Positions 9,876 to 21,965 are shown, counted from the first letter of the stretch. The stretch is DNA of 60,000 nt from Takakia lepidozioides (GCA_030704615.1 CM060732.1:80625171-80685170); one strand, 5' to 3'. Translations and numbers: made by a program. Notes: a model not told the origin generated them from the letters alone.

Positions 9876-11743
9876 ATGGAAGGAGAGACAAGCCATACTC
9901 AGGCTGCAGTTGAGAAAACACAAGAAATTGTTGTACCAGAAGAATTTATCACTATGAAAGCGGGAGATCTAGCTCAGGTCATTCGCGAGGCGGTGGCTAG
10001 TGGAGTGAAGGAGGGCATAGCCGCTGTTGGCAAGAGACCTAAAGCAAATCCAACTACACTGGCGGTGCCACCCAACCAGCAAGCAGTAGACCAACCAGTA
10101 AGTGCTCCCCATAATGATCTGCATGCAAGAACTAGGACAAAAAGGCTAGAGGTGGTTCTGCATCTGGTGCATCCTCAGTTGACAAGGAAATTAGGAAGAT
10201 GACGCATCTTCCTGAATTCCATGGTCGCCCAAATGTGTCTTGCACTGAGGTGCTGTTTTTTCTGGAGACTCTGGAAGAGTTCTTCAGTGAGGACTATACG
10301 GATGCAGATAAGATCCGCACAGCCTCATTGCAAATGAGAGGCAAATCTAAAGAATGGTGGATTAGAATGAAAGAGAAGCCGGGTCTGGAAGGGAGAGTGG
10401 ACCCGATCACCACATAGGCTAAGTTCAAACGGGTCTTCAAAGAACAGTACCTGCCAGAGGACTATGCGCACATGATGAAAATGGGTTTGATGGAACTTAG
10501 CCAGGGAAGAATGAGTGTGGCAGACTACAAGGTGAAGTTTGACGAACACGCTTCATACTTCTATTCCTTGAAGGAGTCTGACAGGGTGGATTTCTTCCTG
10601 ACTGGGCTAGACAAAGCAATCAGATTTTTGGTTCAGGCATATGAGCCGAAGACAGAGGCTGATGCATATAGACTAGCTATCAATTTTGAGAGCTAGCACA
10701 GAGCACATCTGGGCGCAAGTGCACCTACTGATAGGGATTTCAAGCCGAAGTCATTCCCTTTTGGTGAAGGTCAGAAAAGAAAGAACTGGAAAAGGTTCAA
10801 TAAGAAGACAACAAGGACTGAGCCTCGGGGTAATCAGAAGTTTGGAGCCTCAGCGACCAAACGCCTATCAGAGAAGGAATAGGAAGAACACCGACGGTTG
10901 GGTCATCAATCTCTTGGGGATCGAAAATGTCAACTTCTTCTATGCACAAACTTCTAGCCCCAGTAAATGGGGATTTTCTGCCATCGGGCGTTCGAGTGTC
11001 CCAAACGCGTACAACGCGGAGCTGCAGCTGTGATTGTGCAAGAGATTGAGGATAAGATAGATGTGGATGCACTTGGGACAAGCAAAGGTAAACAGCTGAG
11101 GATCTCAGCGGCTGTGATGGGTGAAGAGATAGACCATAATCCCACAGTCATACGATTAAATGGTCAAGTGGGAAGAGAAACCACGACTGTTTTGATTGAC
11201 CCAGGAAGCAACCATAACTTCTTGTTTCAAAATTTTGCAAACAAGTGCAAGCTGCAGTTGAAGGAGGTTGGCACCAGTACCATTTTTTTTCCCAATGGAG
11301 ATGCAGGATCTACCAACAACAGAAGCTTGGAGATCCCTGTCACAATGCAAGGGATCACCACTGAGGTAGATTTTGAGGTCTGGGATGGCGCAAGGTACGA
11401 CATCATCTTGGGAATGCAGTGGCTGGCAGCTGTGGACACTCAAGTGGCATGCCAAAATTGCTTAGTGGAGGGGGTATTGCCTGGTGGTAAGCGATTCAAG
11501 CTTACAGGTACGAGAGCCCTACCCAATGTTCCTTTGTTGTCAGCCCTTCAAATGAAACGATACATACGGAAGACAGCTGATCAGCTGTTCTTCGTAAGCA
11601 TTCATGATAATGATGACGAAGGCATTGAAGTGGAGTTGAACAATCTCAACAGAGCAGAAGGCGTGGTGAACAATTCATGGAATTGGAAGGTCAACTTACA
11701 TGACATACAAGAGGTTGAGCAAAGAAGGAGTTGGAAACAGTGA
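9876..11743 (+). pseudogene. Ty3/gypsy gag-protease remnant, pol missing
   Basis: The reading starts at the ATG at 9,876. The gag core is clear: KMTHLPEFHGR, then FFLETLEEFF, MRGKSKEWW, YLPEDYAHMMKMGLMELSQG and VADYKVKFDEHASYF. The frame shifts near 10,150. A TAG at 10,416 replaces what should be a tryptophan codon (TTWAKF position), and there are further stops near 10,695 and 10,880-10,965. A retropepsin region follows (TTTVLIDPGSNHNFLFQNFA, then YDIILGMQWLA), with DPG in place of the usual D-S/T-G. Coding sequence ends at 11,743 without reverse transcriptase, integrase or a second LTR, so this is a truncated dead copy. Confidence 0.85.
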
Positions 11744-12119
11744 TTCATGCCACATAAAACGAGATGTATTGGTGAAGGGCGTCGGGATACATTACGTGTG
11801 TTACCTCCTGAGATAAATTGGAAAAGAGTTCGAGAGAAGTCAAACGAGGTGAACATTCTCTCATCTCTTCTATTAATTTTAAAATTATTTTATAATGAAG
11901 ATCACAATGCGAATTACATTATCTGATATGACATAGTGAACTTGTTAAAACTAAACATTTGTCAGATGTATTTACAAAGTAATTCCACGTTAGTTTTAGG
12001 CGGAGAGCCATTTTATACAACGTCGGATTGCATGTCCATGATCTGACAGCTATGCATATGGCAGGCTAATCAGGTTCTGGGCTTAGGGCCTATTTCAATC
12101 TCAGCTGTGAGTCGCATTC
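11744..12119. other. Non-coding spacer
   Basis: AT-rich sequence between the gypsy remnant and the DUF7869-like remnant. I see no gene, RNA or clear repeat in it. Confidence 0.5.
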
Positions 12120-12139
12120 GTGAAATTTTTTTTTTTGAA

Positions 12140-13117
12140 CATCGAGGTTAGAAAAAATAGAGGGACTTTCGCAAAGTGCACAGAATGTGAGATGCTAAAG
12201 GATCTCATCAAGAAGTCAGTAAAGAGAAGTGCAGAGCAGATGTGTCATAAAAAAACTCTTGACAAGCATCTGAAGCATCAGGAGTCCTGCCGAAGACTCT
12301 ATCATAGCTGGAGGAACGAGTCCGTGATGATGCCAATAGAATTCTTGTGCATCATTCACGATAAAATTGATCACCGAAAAACCGTTATACCAAGTTTGCA
12401 GACAACGAACAAAATGATATCTGGATTGGGGCAGCTTCTAGTGTTCTTAACGGGTATGGTTACCCACGGTCATGGAGATGACGTATATGCCCAATACTCA
12501 ATTGATTTTTGGCCAGGAGATCCGAATTTCACTATTGGATCTTTGGCAAGATGTTTGAGATCACAATTGGAGAAACCAACGTGTCGAGAATCAATGAATA
12601 TTTTTTATTATCCTATGCAAACGATTTCTTTGAAGTTCTCGTGAGAGGGAAGTCTAGGTGCTTGGATGTTTTGAAGTCTTATTCCGAAGATGATAAAAGA
12701 GGACCGGTTCCATTGCTTAGAAGATTGTATCTACAAATGGACAATTGTGTTAAAGACAACAAGAACAGGTGGATGTTGACATTCCTGTCATTGCTCACTT
12801 CGAGAGGGGTGTTTGAAGAAATTCAACTTGGTTTTCTCATGGTTGGTTATACGCATGAGGACATTGATGCTTACTTCAGTTATCTTTCCAAGAAATTGAA
12901 GGAGAACAGTACCTATGTCTTATCTGATCTCATGAAAAATTTCATGGTATCTCAGGAGCTCCAGTTCATTCCATAGATCATTCAAGAAGTTCAAGACTTC
13001 AAGGATTTTATTGATGGTTTTATTTTGGATGGGGATGAGGCATTGGTTGGAACGACAGAAATGCATGTATTCCGTTTTGTTGTCGATTCAAATGGATGGC
13101 CCGTAATGCAATACTAG
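12140..13117 (+). pseudogene. DUF7869-like transposon-derived protein, broken
   Basis: The best-conserved part reads LLRRLYLQMDNCVKDNKNRWML and then FEEIQLGFLMVGYTHEDIDAYF, which matches my knowledge of the DUF7869 family found in plant and animal transposon-like genes (motif LQxDNCxxxNKNR followed by GFLMVGHTHEDID). The N-terminal part has a Cys-x2-Cys element (CTECEMLKDLI) and LYHSWRNESVMMPIEFLCI-like text. The frame shifts between about 12,550 and 12,640. Another stop follows at 12,975, after which reading resumes as IIQEVQDFKDFIDGF. It has no visible introns or start context and is most likely a dead transposon copy. A domesticated gene is unlikely because of the breaks. Confidence 0.72.
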
Positions 13118-14856
13118 ATTAGTTGCAGTACTACGTATGGACGTCTACAAATGAAACTCAGTAGTAGTCGGTTGATTAGGAAAGAAAGGATCAATGGTGT
13201 ATCAGGTTCCATTGCTACGGGAAAGAATTAAAAAGGAAGGAACGTTCACATGTGTTGGCATCATACTAAAATTGTTGGGATCCAGAAGTTACTGAAGTTA
13301 CTTGATACTGCATAATGTTTTCATAACATTGATCAATACGTTAACTAGTTGTGCATTGCGAGTGCCTGTTCAGAGATCTGACGTGTGAACTAATCCCACC
13401 ATTTCATTAAGATCAGCCCGCACTAACCAGCAACTGACTCCCCAACAAGACCAAATGTATTAGAAGAGTAACTGGGGACCTCATATACTTGAAGTAAGAG
13501 TGTCATAGTTTCAGGAGACACTGTCTTCCCTCAGATCGTATAGATCATGTGCCCGGTGTGGAATTGAGTTGGCCTTCTTTGGTTCATGCTACTGCGCGAT
13601 CGGGCCTGGGCATTTAGGTGCTTTTCGCAATTCGCACTCGGTTGGGGGACTGGTGGAACCTTTCCGAACTAAGTACACGACCATGAACCTGGCAGACACA
13701 TGAATCACTTCCCCTGATTGCGACATCAACTGATGCAAGCTCGGTATAACTCAGCTCGACGTCGATTTCGTCTGTGGAACCCCTCGTTCTCATGCTATTG
13801 CGAGATTTAATCCGTTCTAAATCACCGCCCTAATTGTCAAGATTGCCGCTGTATAGTCGGACCCCAGGTGGTGACGAAATTCGCTAATTGATCACTCTGA
13901 AATCCCCTGAAATCCCCTTTCATGACTCCAATGTTGCTGTTACAACATTGCCTCTAATCTTCGAAGTTGAATGTTTGTTGACCTCGTATCTAAATCTGTA
14001 AAAGTTATTAACAAATCGAGGCAGCAGGTCCCATGGTCTGGATTCAATCGGAGATAATATGAAGTTCTAGCAAATTGTCAAGCTGATTCACTCGACTCTG
14101 TCATCTAGTTCAATCGTACGTCGAGCTGAGAGCTTAAATTTTCTGGATCTGTGGGGAAAGTTTACCGTTGGGAAAGTTTGCTGTGGGCAAGCAATCGAAC
14201 GAGAAGGGAGACGTGGTCAGCCGAGGGTCAGCCCGGATAACCTACTAGTAAAGTACATTCTCAAGAACGATTGTTGGTTGCACTATCCACATGAAGACCG
14301 GAGAAAGTCGTCAGAGGCTTACTGAATGCAGACTTCGGAAACTGCCTGCTTATTCAGAAACCTACTGTGCTAACACGGTTCCTCGTCACGGAATGTGCTT
14401 TGTGGTCGTTTGAACTAGTTCACTTTAACGAATCCGACAGGCTCTATAATCAGCCAATATTTTCGTGCTCTCTCTATCGACTGACTGTTACCAGAGAGCC
14501 CAGAATAGGTGGACGTCTGCTTCTAAAACTTCAGTGCTCAACTGATGAAGTCGACAACAATTCTCTATGTATGTTACAGCATAAAACCTTGTAGTTCTTC
14601 ATCTGCCTGGTCGGGAGAAATTTTATTAGGTCTGGCAACCAATTTTGTTTGGTATGCCAGCCAAAAGAATTTTGCAGGATGATAAAAATTTTGTACAAGA
14701 GAGTGGGTCATGACTTGATGGATTCCCATGAGATCCCTGCTGATCATCCTTGATTTCCTTTATCGTCTTGGGCGAACATGTTGTGTTGAGCTAGACCCAG
14801 GTGCTTGTGTCAAAAACCTAGTTGTACAAACTAATTGCCGTTATACTTCGGATGGC
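13118..14856. other. Non-coding region, nothing recognised
   Basis: About 1.7 kb of mixed-composition sequence between the transposon remnant and the 3' end of the U-box gene. Short ORFs here have no coding character. It may hold the 3' UTR of the minus-strand U-box gene at its right end. Confidence 0.5.
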
Positions 14857-16153
14857 TCAAAGTGGCATCACTACGAGGCCATCTGCGGAATGGTACGGAT
14901 TCTCCCTCCATGTGTTTTGCAAAATCTTCAGGAGATCAGAAGCCTTTCCCTTAGAGCGAGGGCTGTAGTCACTCTGGATCAATACAAGAAGTTTAGTGTA
15001 CATCCCTGCCTGGACAGCTCTGAGATGGATCTCGACATCCGGGGCAGATCGACAAATTGCCCACAAAGCTGCAAGTGCATGCTCTGTGGCGAGATCTGAC
15101 TTCCTCAACATGATTTTCACAAGGGCGGGAATCGCCAGAGCGTGATCGCACACTGCAGCCCGCGCTTCAGCACATGTACAGAGAAGGTCAATGACTGAAA
15201 CTGCTAGCTCAAGGATCTGTCGATCGGCATCCTCGACTAGAAGGTCCACGATTAGTGCGACCATTCCAGCTTCCACTGCCTTCACTCTCGTTCTTCTCAA
15301 TGAGAAAATGGCTTCAAAACATTTCAGGCTAGCTAGAACACCTCTTGGATTAAACTTCCCTTGTTTGAGGAGATCGATCAGTCCGTCCATGGCTCCATCA
15401 AGGGATGCTATGTTTGACTTCAATTCATCATGTTCTACTGCCATACTTCCCAGAAGAATGGCTGCGTTGATTCTCGCATCAGGCGTTCCGCCGGAGAGAA
15501 ACCAGCATATAGCCGCCAGCTGTTTAGGACCCGCCAGCATTTTCGCTGTTTTCTCATTCAGCGAGACCAGAGCTAGTGTACCAAGGGCTTCTTCACATGC
15601 ACCGGCACTTTCACGCGCATTCTCAACCTCTCGGACTTCTATTTCTAAGCAATTATGGGAGCCAAGCACCGCGGCTAGAACAGGAACTGCTCCGGCCATT
15701 GACACACACAGCCGGTTTTTCTCGCTTTCCATTGTCAAGCAACGGAGCCTCTGCAACGTGTCCTCTCGCATAACCCCGTTGGTGATGTCTCCTAGCATAT
15801 GTTGCACTTGCACAGGCTCTGCCGGTTGCTTTGGTGTGGGAATCCGCTCAACCCCCCGGGAGCGATTCCTCACGCACCATTCCTGTATGAGACGCCGGAG
15901 GGTGTGGTTCGGTGTAAGGTCATGTCTCTTGAGGACCTGCATTGTGGCAGGGCATGTATTGTTTCCTGCTTCCAGCCATCTTTCTATGCTGGCCCGGTCG
16001 TAGGTCACGCCTGTGCTTAGACTGACGGGTCGGCATCATCAGATTGAGCGAAATAGGACATCTGAAATACGGTGGTATAGTAGTAATCTCAAGTCTCTCC
16101 GGAGACAGTCGGTCGTCTGGGCCGGCTATGGATGTCTCCGTGTTGCCGGTCAA
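14857..16153 (-). pseudogene. U-box / armadillo-repeat E3 ubiquitin ligase, broken in the U-box
   Basis: Plant U-box E3 ligases (PUB20-24 type) pair a U-box, which recruits the E2 enzyme, with ARM repeats that bind substrate. Here the N-terminus reads LEITTIPPYFRCPISLNLMM, then the frame is off by a net one base near 16,035. The U-box resumes as TYDRASIERWLEAGNNTCP and LTPNHTLRRLIQEWC. About 300 residues of ARM-like helices follow in one open frame (LRCLTMESEKNRLC, AVPVLAAVLG, EEALGTLALVSLNEKTA, INAAILLGSMAVE, ILELAVSVIDLLCTCAEARAA, ATEHALAALWAICR), ending at 14,857 at normal family length. The U-box frame has no ATG before the upstream in-frame stop near 16,210. The break removes the Asp-Pro-Val stretch that usually follows the Met. 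Either it is a recent pseudogene or there are sequence errors, because the ARM part is otherwise intact. It has no introns, as is usual for this class. Confidence 0.88.
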
Positions 16154-16209
16154 GGCTCTCTCGTCTGAACAAATTCCTGTAGATATGATTGGAAAAACAA
16201 CTCTGCGTT

Positions 16210-18880
16210 ATGCCGAGTGGAGTGACTATCTAGAGGGGAAGTTCTTAACATGTATGTAGACAGAAAGCACCACGACTACGACCCAGAGGAAAAAGAGTAC
16301 AGACTGCTTCACATACAATTCACGGCTAAGATAAATAGGACCTACACAACGACAGGAATTCTATTCACAAAGGGAACGAAGAGATTATGAGGGCTAAGAG
16401 AGCATGAGACAGACACAAACAAGCAATTGGTAGAAGAGGAAAGCCACGCCTTGGTAACTGACCTGAGTAGATCGAGAAGAAAACCACGCATTCAGGAAGA
16501 TCTCCTCAGCTTTTCGAATAGGGCATGGGAGATGGAAAAGCGCGAACACACACGGCTCAGAGCTCGACAGATGATTAGTGGGCTCGCAGCAGGTAGTGAT
16601 CAGCTCATCCGTAAAAGGATGCAGATGATCAGCTGTTGGATCGCACTGACACAATCACAGGCGGAAGCACATACAGACAACTCAGAGCTGGACATCGTCA
16701 GAGACTTAAAGGAAAGAAAATGATGGTGTGAGCAGCAAGCAGGCGGGATGTAATGGGCAGTAGTCCAAGGCCAGTCCAGTCAAAGACCCAAGCGCGTCAG
16801 TCGTGTTGGCGAGCCGGCAATGTAAACCAATGTGTGAAAGCGAGGCTCACTCTGTAACTTACACGGTTTGCTGCCTGTCGATCCGTGTGTTGGCGATTGC
16901 TCAAATAGAGCCCTCCTCCTTTCCACCTCGCAAGTTCCAAATTCCTCCTCCTCCTCCTCTCAAGGACTCTTACACCCCCAATTCTCTCCGGGAATGCCTG
17001 ACATAGTTCACAAATGGGTTGTTTCCACTGGTAATTCTCTTGCAGTTGTACTGATTTTGAGGGAAAATTATGTAGCTAGGTACAAGATCTAGTGTTACTG
17101 CTGAAAGTTGAGGGTCTTTGTTCCCGGGCCCAGTTGTGTTTATTGTCTTCCACAAATTTTGGCCTTTTAAGGTTTTGGGGGCTGGGCAGTGCAGTAGGGT
17201 CACTTGTGACTATTGTTTTCCCTCTGGACACAAATTAATTTTGCATCACATTTTTGGATCACACAGTGGCAAGTTTTAGGGCAGTGGGAGCATTAAAAAA
17301 TAAAAATGATGATAATAATTCTGTGTTCAATGTCCTGTACACACTTGGTGGGTCCTCTCTTGGACATCATTTGACATTTAAAACGAGCCTCCTTATGCAT
17401 TTTCAATGAGTGGGGTCCCATGTTGCATTTATGTGTTTGAAGGGGGACCACTCAAATGTATGATAAAGGAGGCCAGATCATCAAGGGATTGTTGGGTCAC
17501 AAGTCATAAAGCCTGATGAGTGCGTTGAAGCAAAATTCCATCAGTTGACAATCTTTGCTATTGACAATTTGACAATTGCAGATTTCAAACACACGAGCTT
17601 CAACTCTCCTGAGTCCTGTCGGGACGAACTGGGAGAGAATTGTACCAAGTCCCGAAGCTACCCACTTGGTTTCTTTATTGTTTTCATTGGCTTGTGTAGA
17701 GTGAAGACCATCATGCTGGGGCGTTGACGTTAGATAATAAGCCTCGTCCACTTGGTAGCACATATAATACATGTTATGGGACAAAGGGAGGAAGCAGGGC
17801 CGAAGAAGCAAGCTTTTCAAAAGGAGGACCAAGATACAATTTCATGAGCGTAAAGAACTGGGCTGATTTATCCTTGATAATATAGTTTCGTTACAGCGTA
17901 ATAGCCGGCCACGAGTACGAGGGCAATACAAAAAAAAGTATAATGCACAGTGCAGATTACACTATGTGTAATGCACACCTCCGACATTTCCTTATCTCTT
18001 ACCTCCAAGATTTTTTCTTTCACTAGTCCCATTTCTCAAAGAAAAAAGAAATAGTCCCATTTCTTTACACACAGGAAGACCCTCGTGTGGGGCGTCCCTT
18101 GAATTTTACGCTCTAGGGCCTCGACATACGGCCCGCGGCCCTGGGCATAAAATACCTCCACTGGGGCCTTCCTCTATACATAATTTTGTGGGGATTTGTT
18201 TTGGGAGACCGCAAGGATTGGATTTTACAAGATGGCATTACTGTATACTTTTGTGGGCTTTTCATGTATATGAATGAATGAAAGGATTTTTTAATATTCT
18301 ATCTAGATTCTACATTTTAGAGAACTAATTTTGAGAATTCACTCACCGAGTCAATGACTTAATGTTTTTAGCACTAATCCCAATTGATGTACTCCAATTC
18401 TTATGTTTTTGTTTGTCAAGTAGTTGGTGTGCAACTAATTCCACATTGACTTTTGCAGCATCACGGGCTCAGTGATACATTACCTTACTATAAAATAATA
18501 ATAGTATATACATACGTGTCTTCTGGAATCTAGAGTTTCCAATAGAGACAAAAGAAAATCTTCAAGCTTTTTTGCATACACCTAGGATGATAACAAACCT
18601 TTTATATGGGCCCACATACCTAAAGCTTGCCCCTCCGTCTTTTAAATCATATGGCCCTTTGACTCCGTTGGGATTGTGGTCCCACAAACCAGGGTAGAGA
18701 TTTACCTTTCATGGCGCACCAAGTTGGATAAATGTGATAACTTTATGTACTTTTAACCTATGAGGTCATGTAATACCTTAATAGAAAGCTATTTTTAGAA
18801 GACAAATTTCTCTAGTTGAAAGTTAAATGAAAATTTTCCTTTATTTGATAGTAGATAGAAATAGACGATGTCAATGTTAG
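16210..18880. other. Non-coding region
   Basis: This includes the likely promoter side of the U-box gene (16.2-16.4 kb) and 2.4 kb of AT-rich intergenic sequence with homopolymer runs. Short ORFs at 16.4-16.7 and 17.5-17.8 kb show no domain or codon signal. No gene is supported. Confidence 0.5.
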
Positions 18881-18884
18881 CATG

Positions 18885-19560
18885 TGGCGCACATTGTTGC
18901 TATCATGGCTCGGTCCTATCTTTTCTACCTGGGTTTATAACCGTTTTAATTTTTGTAAACATTAGGAAACGCTTAATGTGGGCCACTTTTTTGTAGTTGG
19001 AGCAATTTTTAGAGTTCATCTACCTACAACAATTTTTATTTTTTTTTGGTGGTAAGAGAAAACCTAGAAGCGACAACCCACAAATCAGGCCCTTGAGGAG
19101 GGGGAAGAATAACCCATTCTCATTTATGGGCCATGGAGGCAGTACACATGACGAACAACATTTAGACAGAACACCACAAACAATCCACACACAGGGCAGG
19201 GCATCAGGTTTGAACCCCGAACCACCAAGGCAACCCATTGTGTACTTACCAGCTCAGCTGCCAGCAGATGTGCACAACAATAAAACAAGGATAAAACAAG
19301 AGGCCCATCATGGCGCACAAGATATATGGCTCTTTTTAGTACCTTGGATTCTCACCATTTTAACCATTTTTGAAAATAAAGATACCATCGGAAAGCTCTT
19401 ATGTGCCCCATTATTTTGTAGTTGGAACAATTTTCAGAAAGTTCATCTACCTAGGATAATTTGGGTATTGTGGTTCATTCTTCTTTGGGTAAGCTTATTG
19501 GCCTATCATGGCTCACCTAGATTGACACGCTCCAAAAATGGGTATACTTTTTTGCACCAT
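18885..19560. repeat. Diverged direct repeats flanking a SINE-like insertion
   Basis: A segment near 18,975-19,035 (TTTTTTGTAGTTGGAGCAAT, then GTTCATCTACCTA) recurs near 19,395-19,460 as TTTTGTAGTTGGAACAATTT and GTTCATCTACCTA, with related sequence before each. The material between them (about 19,050-19,310) has a tRNA-like core on the minus strand. The pair may be two arms of one older repeat split by the insertion, or two copies. Confidence 0.55.
19060..19270 (-). mobile_element. tRNA-derived SINE (minus strand)
   Basis: Read on the minus strand, the RNA polymerase III A-box-like GAGCTGGTAAGTACACAATGG (near 19,255-19,235) is followed about 25 bases later by a perfect B box, GGTTCAAACC (at 19,205-19,214 on the plus strand as its reverse complement). 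Spacing and order match a tRNA head. The tail continues towards 19,060. There is no intact tRNA cloverleaf, so this is a SINE and not a tRNA gene. Confidence 0.5.
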
Positions 19561-20221
19561 GGGCCTACTATTCCATGAAAGGTGCTTTTTCGACCCTCTT
19601 TCTACCCTATAATATCCATGCTTTTACTATATAGAGCCTTCCCGGACAGGGGCAATAGCTGCAAGGTGAAGGGGCTCTTACTTAGCTTTGGCAATAGTCC
19701 ACTGCCCGATAAGGTAAAGTGATTCTTCATTATGAGGCTTTGGTAGGGCGAGTCGTAACATGAAAACAAGCTTGCGAGACTAGTCTACAGGTAAAGAAAT
19801 CAAAGACATATATAAAATAAAAGATAGTGTCCAGTGTAAAAGAAATAATTGAAGATGGGAAAATATTGGATGAAATTTTGATAATTTAATCCCAAAGCTG
19901 AATTAATCGTCATTTAGTATGTCAGGGGCCCACATGGTACCAAGTGCCATGAATTAAGGGGGCGGATGGGATGGTCTCCATGGAACCACCCCTACTCTTT
20001 CTTGGAGGCGGTTGTTTGGGGGGGGTTTGGGAGTGCCCATGGAACTTGGCACTAAAGAGCTGAGAAGTTTAATTGATATATGTCATGATGTCATGACTTG
20101 TAGATCAAAGAGTTGTCTTGTTATGCATTTGAAGAAAATTAATATTTATTAAGGGTCATTTAGTGGAAAAAGGAGTTAAAATACATCTTAAAACAGAACT
20201 CTTCATACTTGCTTTGTTGAC

Positions 20222-20396
20222 AACCAGCATGAAGCCCAGTGGTAATGGGCACATGCCACGTTGGATGTGGTTGTGGGTTTAAGCCAGGGTCTGGTGTGTC
20301 ATGAAGGTGTCCACCTTTCAGCAGCAGTAGCCCTTCTGGTGAAGTGACACCATAAGTTACGCTCCCTACGGGAGGCGTCATACTTTACTTTTTTTT
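20222..20396 (+). mobile_element. tRNA-derived SINE, copy 1
   Basis: The head reads AGCCCAGTGGTAATGGGCAC, an A-box, followed by GGTTGTGGGTTTAAGCC, a B-box. A body of about 90 bases then ends in a T-rich run at 20,388-20,396. A closely related head lies at 50,878 in the same orientation. The shared head and different flanks are what a dispersed Pol III retroposon gives. Confidence 0.65.
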
Positions 20397-20704
20397 ACTT
20401 GCTTTGTAAAACATTTGGGAGTTAAGAAAAAAATAGATTAAGAGGCTTAACAAATATGGAGGGAACATTTATGGAGGGTAGACTCCACATCCCGAATATG
20501 GTTGATTTTTTGTCAAAGGTAAGAGGACGAAATAAAGATTGTTTAAGACATCATTGTGAGGCCTAGGGTTCCATCAGACGATAGCATTGTTGATAATAAT
20601 ACATGCCCAGTAATAGAAAAAGGCCCGGAACCCCGCCCGGAACGCCTACATGGCCCGTCGCCTACCCCCTAGTCTGGCGCCTCACATCTCCGCCGTCACA
20701 GCGC

Positions 20705-20757
20705 CCATGCGGTCTTAAGTCCATTTTTGGGTATAAGTAACATCATAATCAGCACGC
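20705..20757 (+). repeat. Short dispersed repeat, family TCTTAAGTCC, copy 1
   Basis: GCGGTCTTAAGTCCATTTTT followed by GGGTATAAGTAACATCATAA and TCAGCACGCC. Near-identical copies occur at 21,911-21,965 and 22,018-22,070, and the last third recurs at 21,197-21,212. Confidence 0.8.
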
Positions 20758-20781
20758 CATATCCTAGCCGCATCATAACCA

Positions 20782-21192
20782 GGCCACACATGACGGATGC
20801 AAAGCCTCAACACAGTTCCCATAACGTAGGACCTTGGCGCGCAGCGGTGTCAGGCCGTTCCTAAACGCCCAGCGGGGGCGTCCGCTCGACGTAGTTTTGT
20901 AACGCAGGAGAACCTGCGTTATGCAGATGGAAGTGCGTTCCTTGACAGCTGCAACCTGTAGTAGGGCGCCACCAATGTGGGAAGGCACTGTGAGAGGGAA
21001 AAATAAAATAAAATAACGTTATATTGAGGTTGACTTGTTGGATCTTAGCAACCAATCCCTGCTGTTGAAACTGGGTCCACCAAGGAGCCAACAAGGAAGG
21101 ATGGGCCTTGTGTGGGGCTCCCCTTGCAACGTTGGGAAGACGCCGTTCTGTGACGTGCGTCCTGCCAAAGGAGGCAAATGGTATGTGTGGCC
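20782..21192 (-). mobile_element. MITE-like inverted-repeat element, copy A
   Basis: It starts GGCCACACAT and ends ATGTGTGGCC, so the two ends are perfect 10-base inverted repeats. The interior, read on the minus strand, matches the elements at 51,717-52,200 and 56,551-56,910 over most of their length (GCCTTCCCACATTGGTGGC, TACGTCGAGCGGACGCCCC and others). A short AAATAAAATAAAAT-containing segment near 21,000-21,040 is peculiar to this copy. It has no coding capacity, and the length of about 410 bases suits a non-autonomous DNA transposon. Confidence 0.7.
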
Positions 21193-21544
21193 GGGCTATC
21201 ATAATCAGCACGCCTAAGTAGCCCGCCGCCGACCCGCAGCCGCCCCAGTCTGGCGCCTCACATCTCGGGGTTCACCGCTAGGACGCCGGGTCTGAATTTT
21301 GTGTGGCCTCGAAGTAATGAGGCGATAATGAGGTGGTAATGAGGCCCTGCGCTGCAGAGGGGACAAGGACCTGACCGCGGGGCCCTATGACCACGGCTCC
21401 TACTACATTTAAATGGTCCCCATTCAAAAAAGGTGGACGCGTTGCCGGAGCCTAACTTATGGTGTTACTTGACCCCATAGGGCTACTGCCGGTGGGAAGG
21501 TGGTCCCATTACCATGTTTCTCTTATATATTGAAAAAAAACAAT

Positions 21545-21640
21545 TGTTTTGGTGGAGGTTGTGGTCTGGTGGTAGGTCAATGGTGATGTAGTGAAGTAGG
21601 TTTGAGGTTCCATTCCCTGACTACGGTTTCGGTGGATGGT
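21545..21640 (+). mobile_element. Possible tRNA-derived SINE fragment
   Basis: GTGGTCTGGTGGTAGGTCA resembles an A-box, and a B-box-like GGTTTGAGGTTCCATTCC follows at tRNA-like spacing. The match is weaker than the copies at 20,222 and 50,878. Confidence 0.35.
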
Positions 21641-21910
21641 TCTGACTATAACTTCCTCCATGGAGGTAGTTTGTAACTACTCTCATGCAGGTAGTTCAGC
21701 TTGGTTTTCCAACTCTCTTTTTTTTCTTTTTTTTTCTTGCAATTACCTTAATGTAGAAAATCCTAAAACTACCTGCATGGAGGTAGTTGTATATTTCATA
21801 AGCCAAAAAAAATCGAAGTCCTGGAGGCATGAAGGTAGTTTGCTCCTATGTTAATGAGACGGTACGAGGCCACACAAAGTTCGCAGCCCCCGCCCATGTG
21901 TTGGTGGGCT

Positions 21911-21965
21911 GCATGCGGTCTTAAGTCCATTTTTTGGGTACAAGTAACATCATGATCAGCAGCCC
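21911..21965 (+). repeat. Short dispersed repeat, family TCTTAAGTCC, copy 2
   Basis: Same unit as at 20,705 with a few substitutions (GGGTACAAGTAACATCATGA). Confidence 0.8.

Noticed and set aside
15191-16003. Plus-strand ORF of 270 codons
   Set aside because: Antisense shadow of the U-box/ARM gene.
18997-19578. Plus-strand ORF of 193 codons with hydrophobic end
   Set aside because: It crosses a SINE-like insertion and both diverged repeat arms, so the frame is a chance product of repeats.
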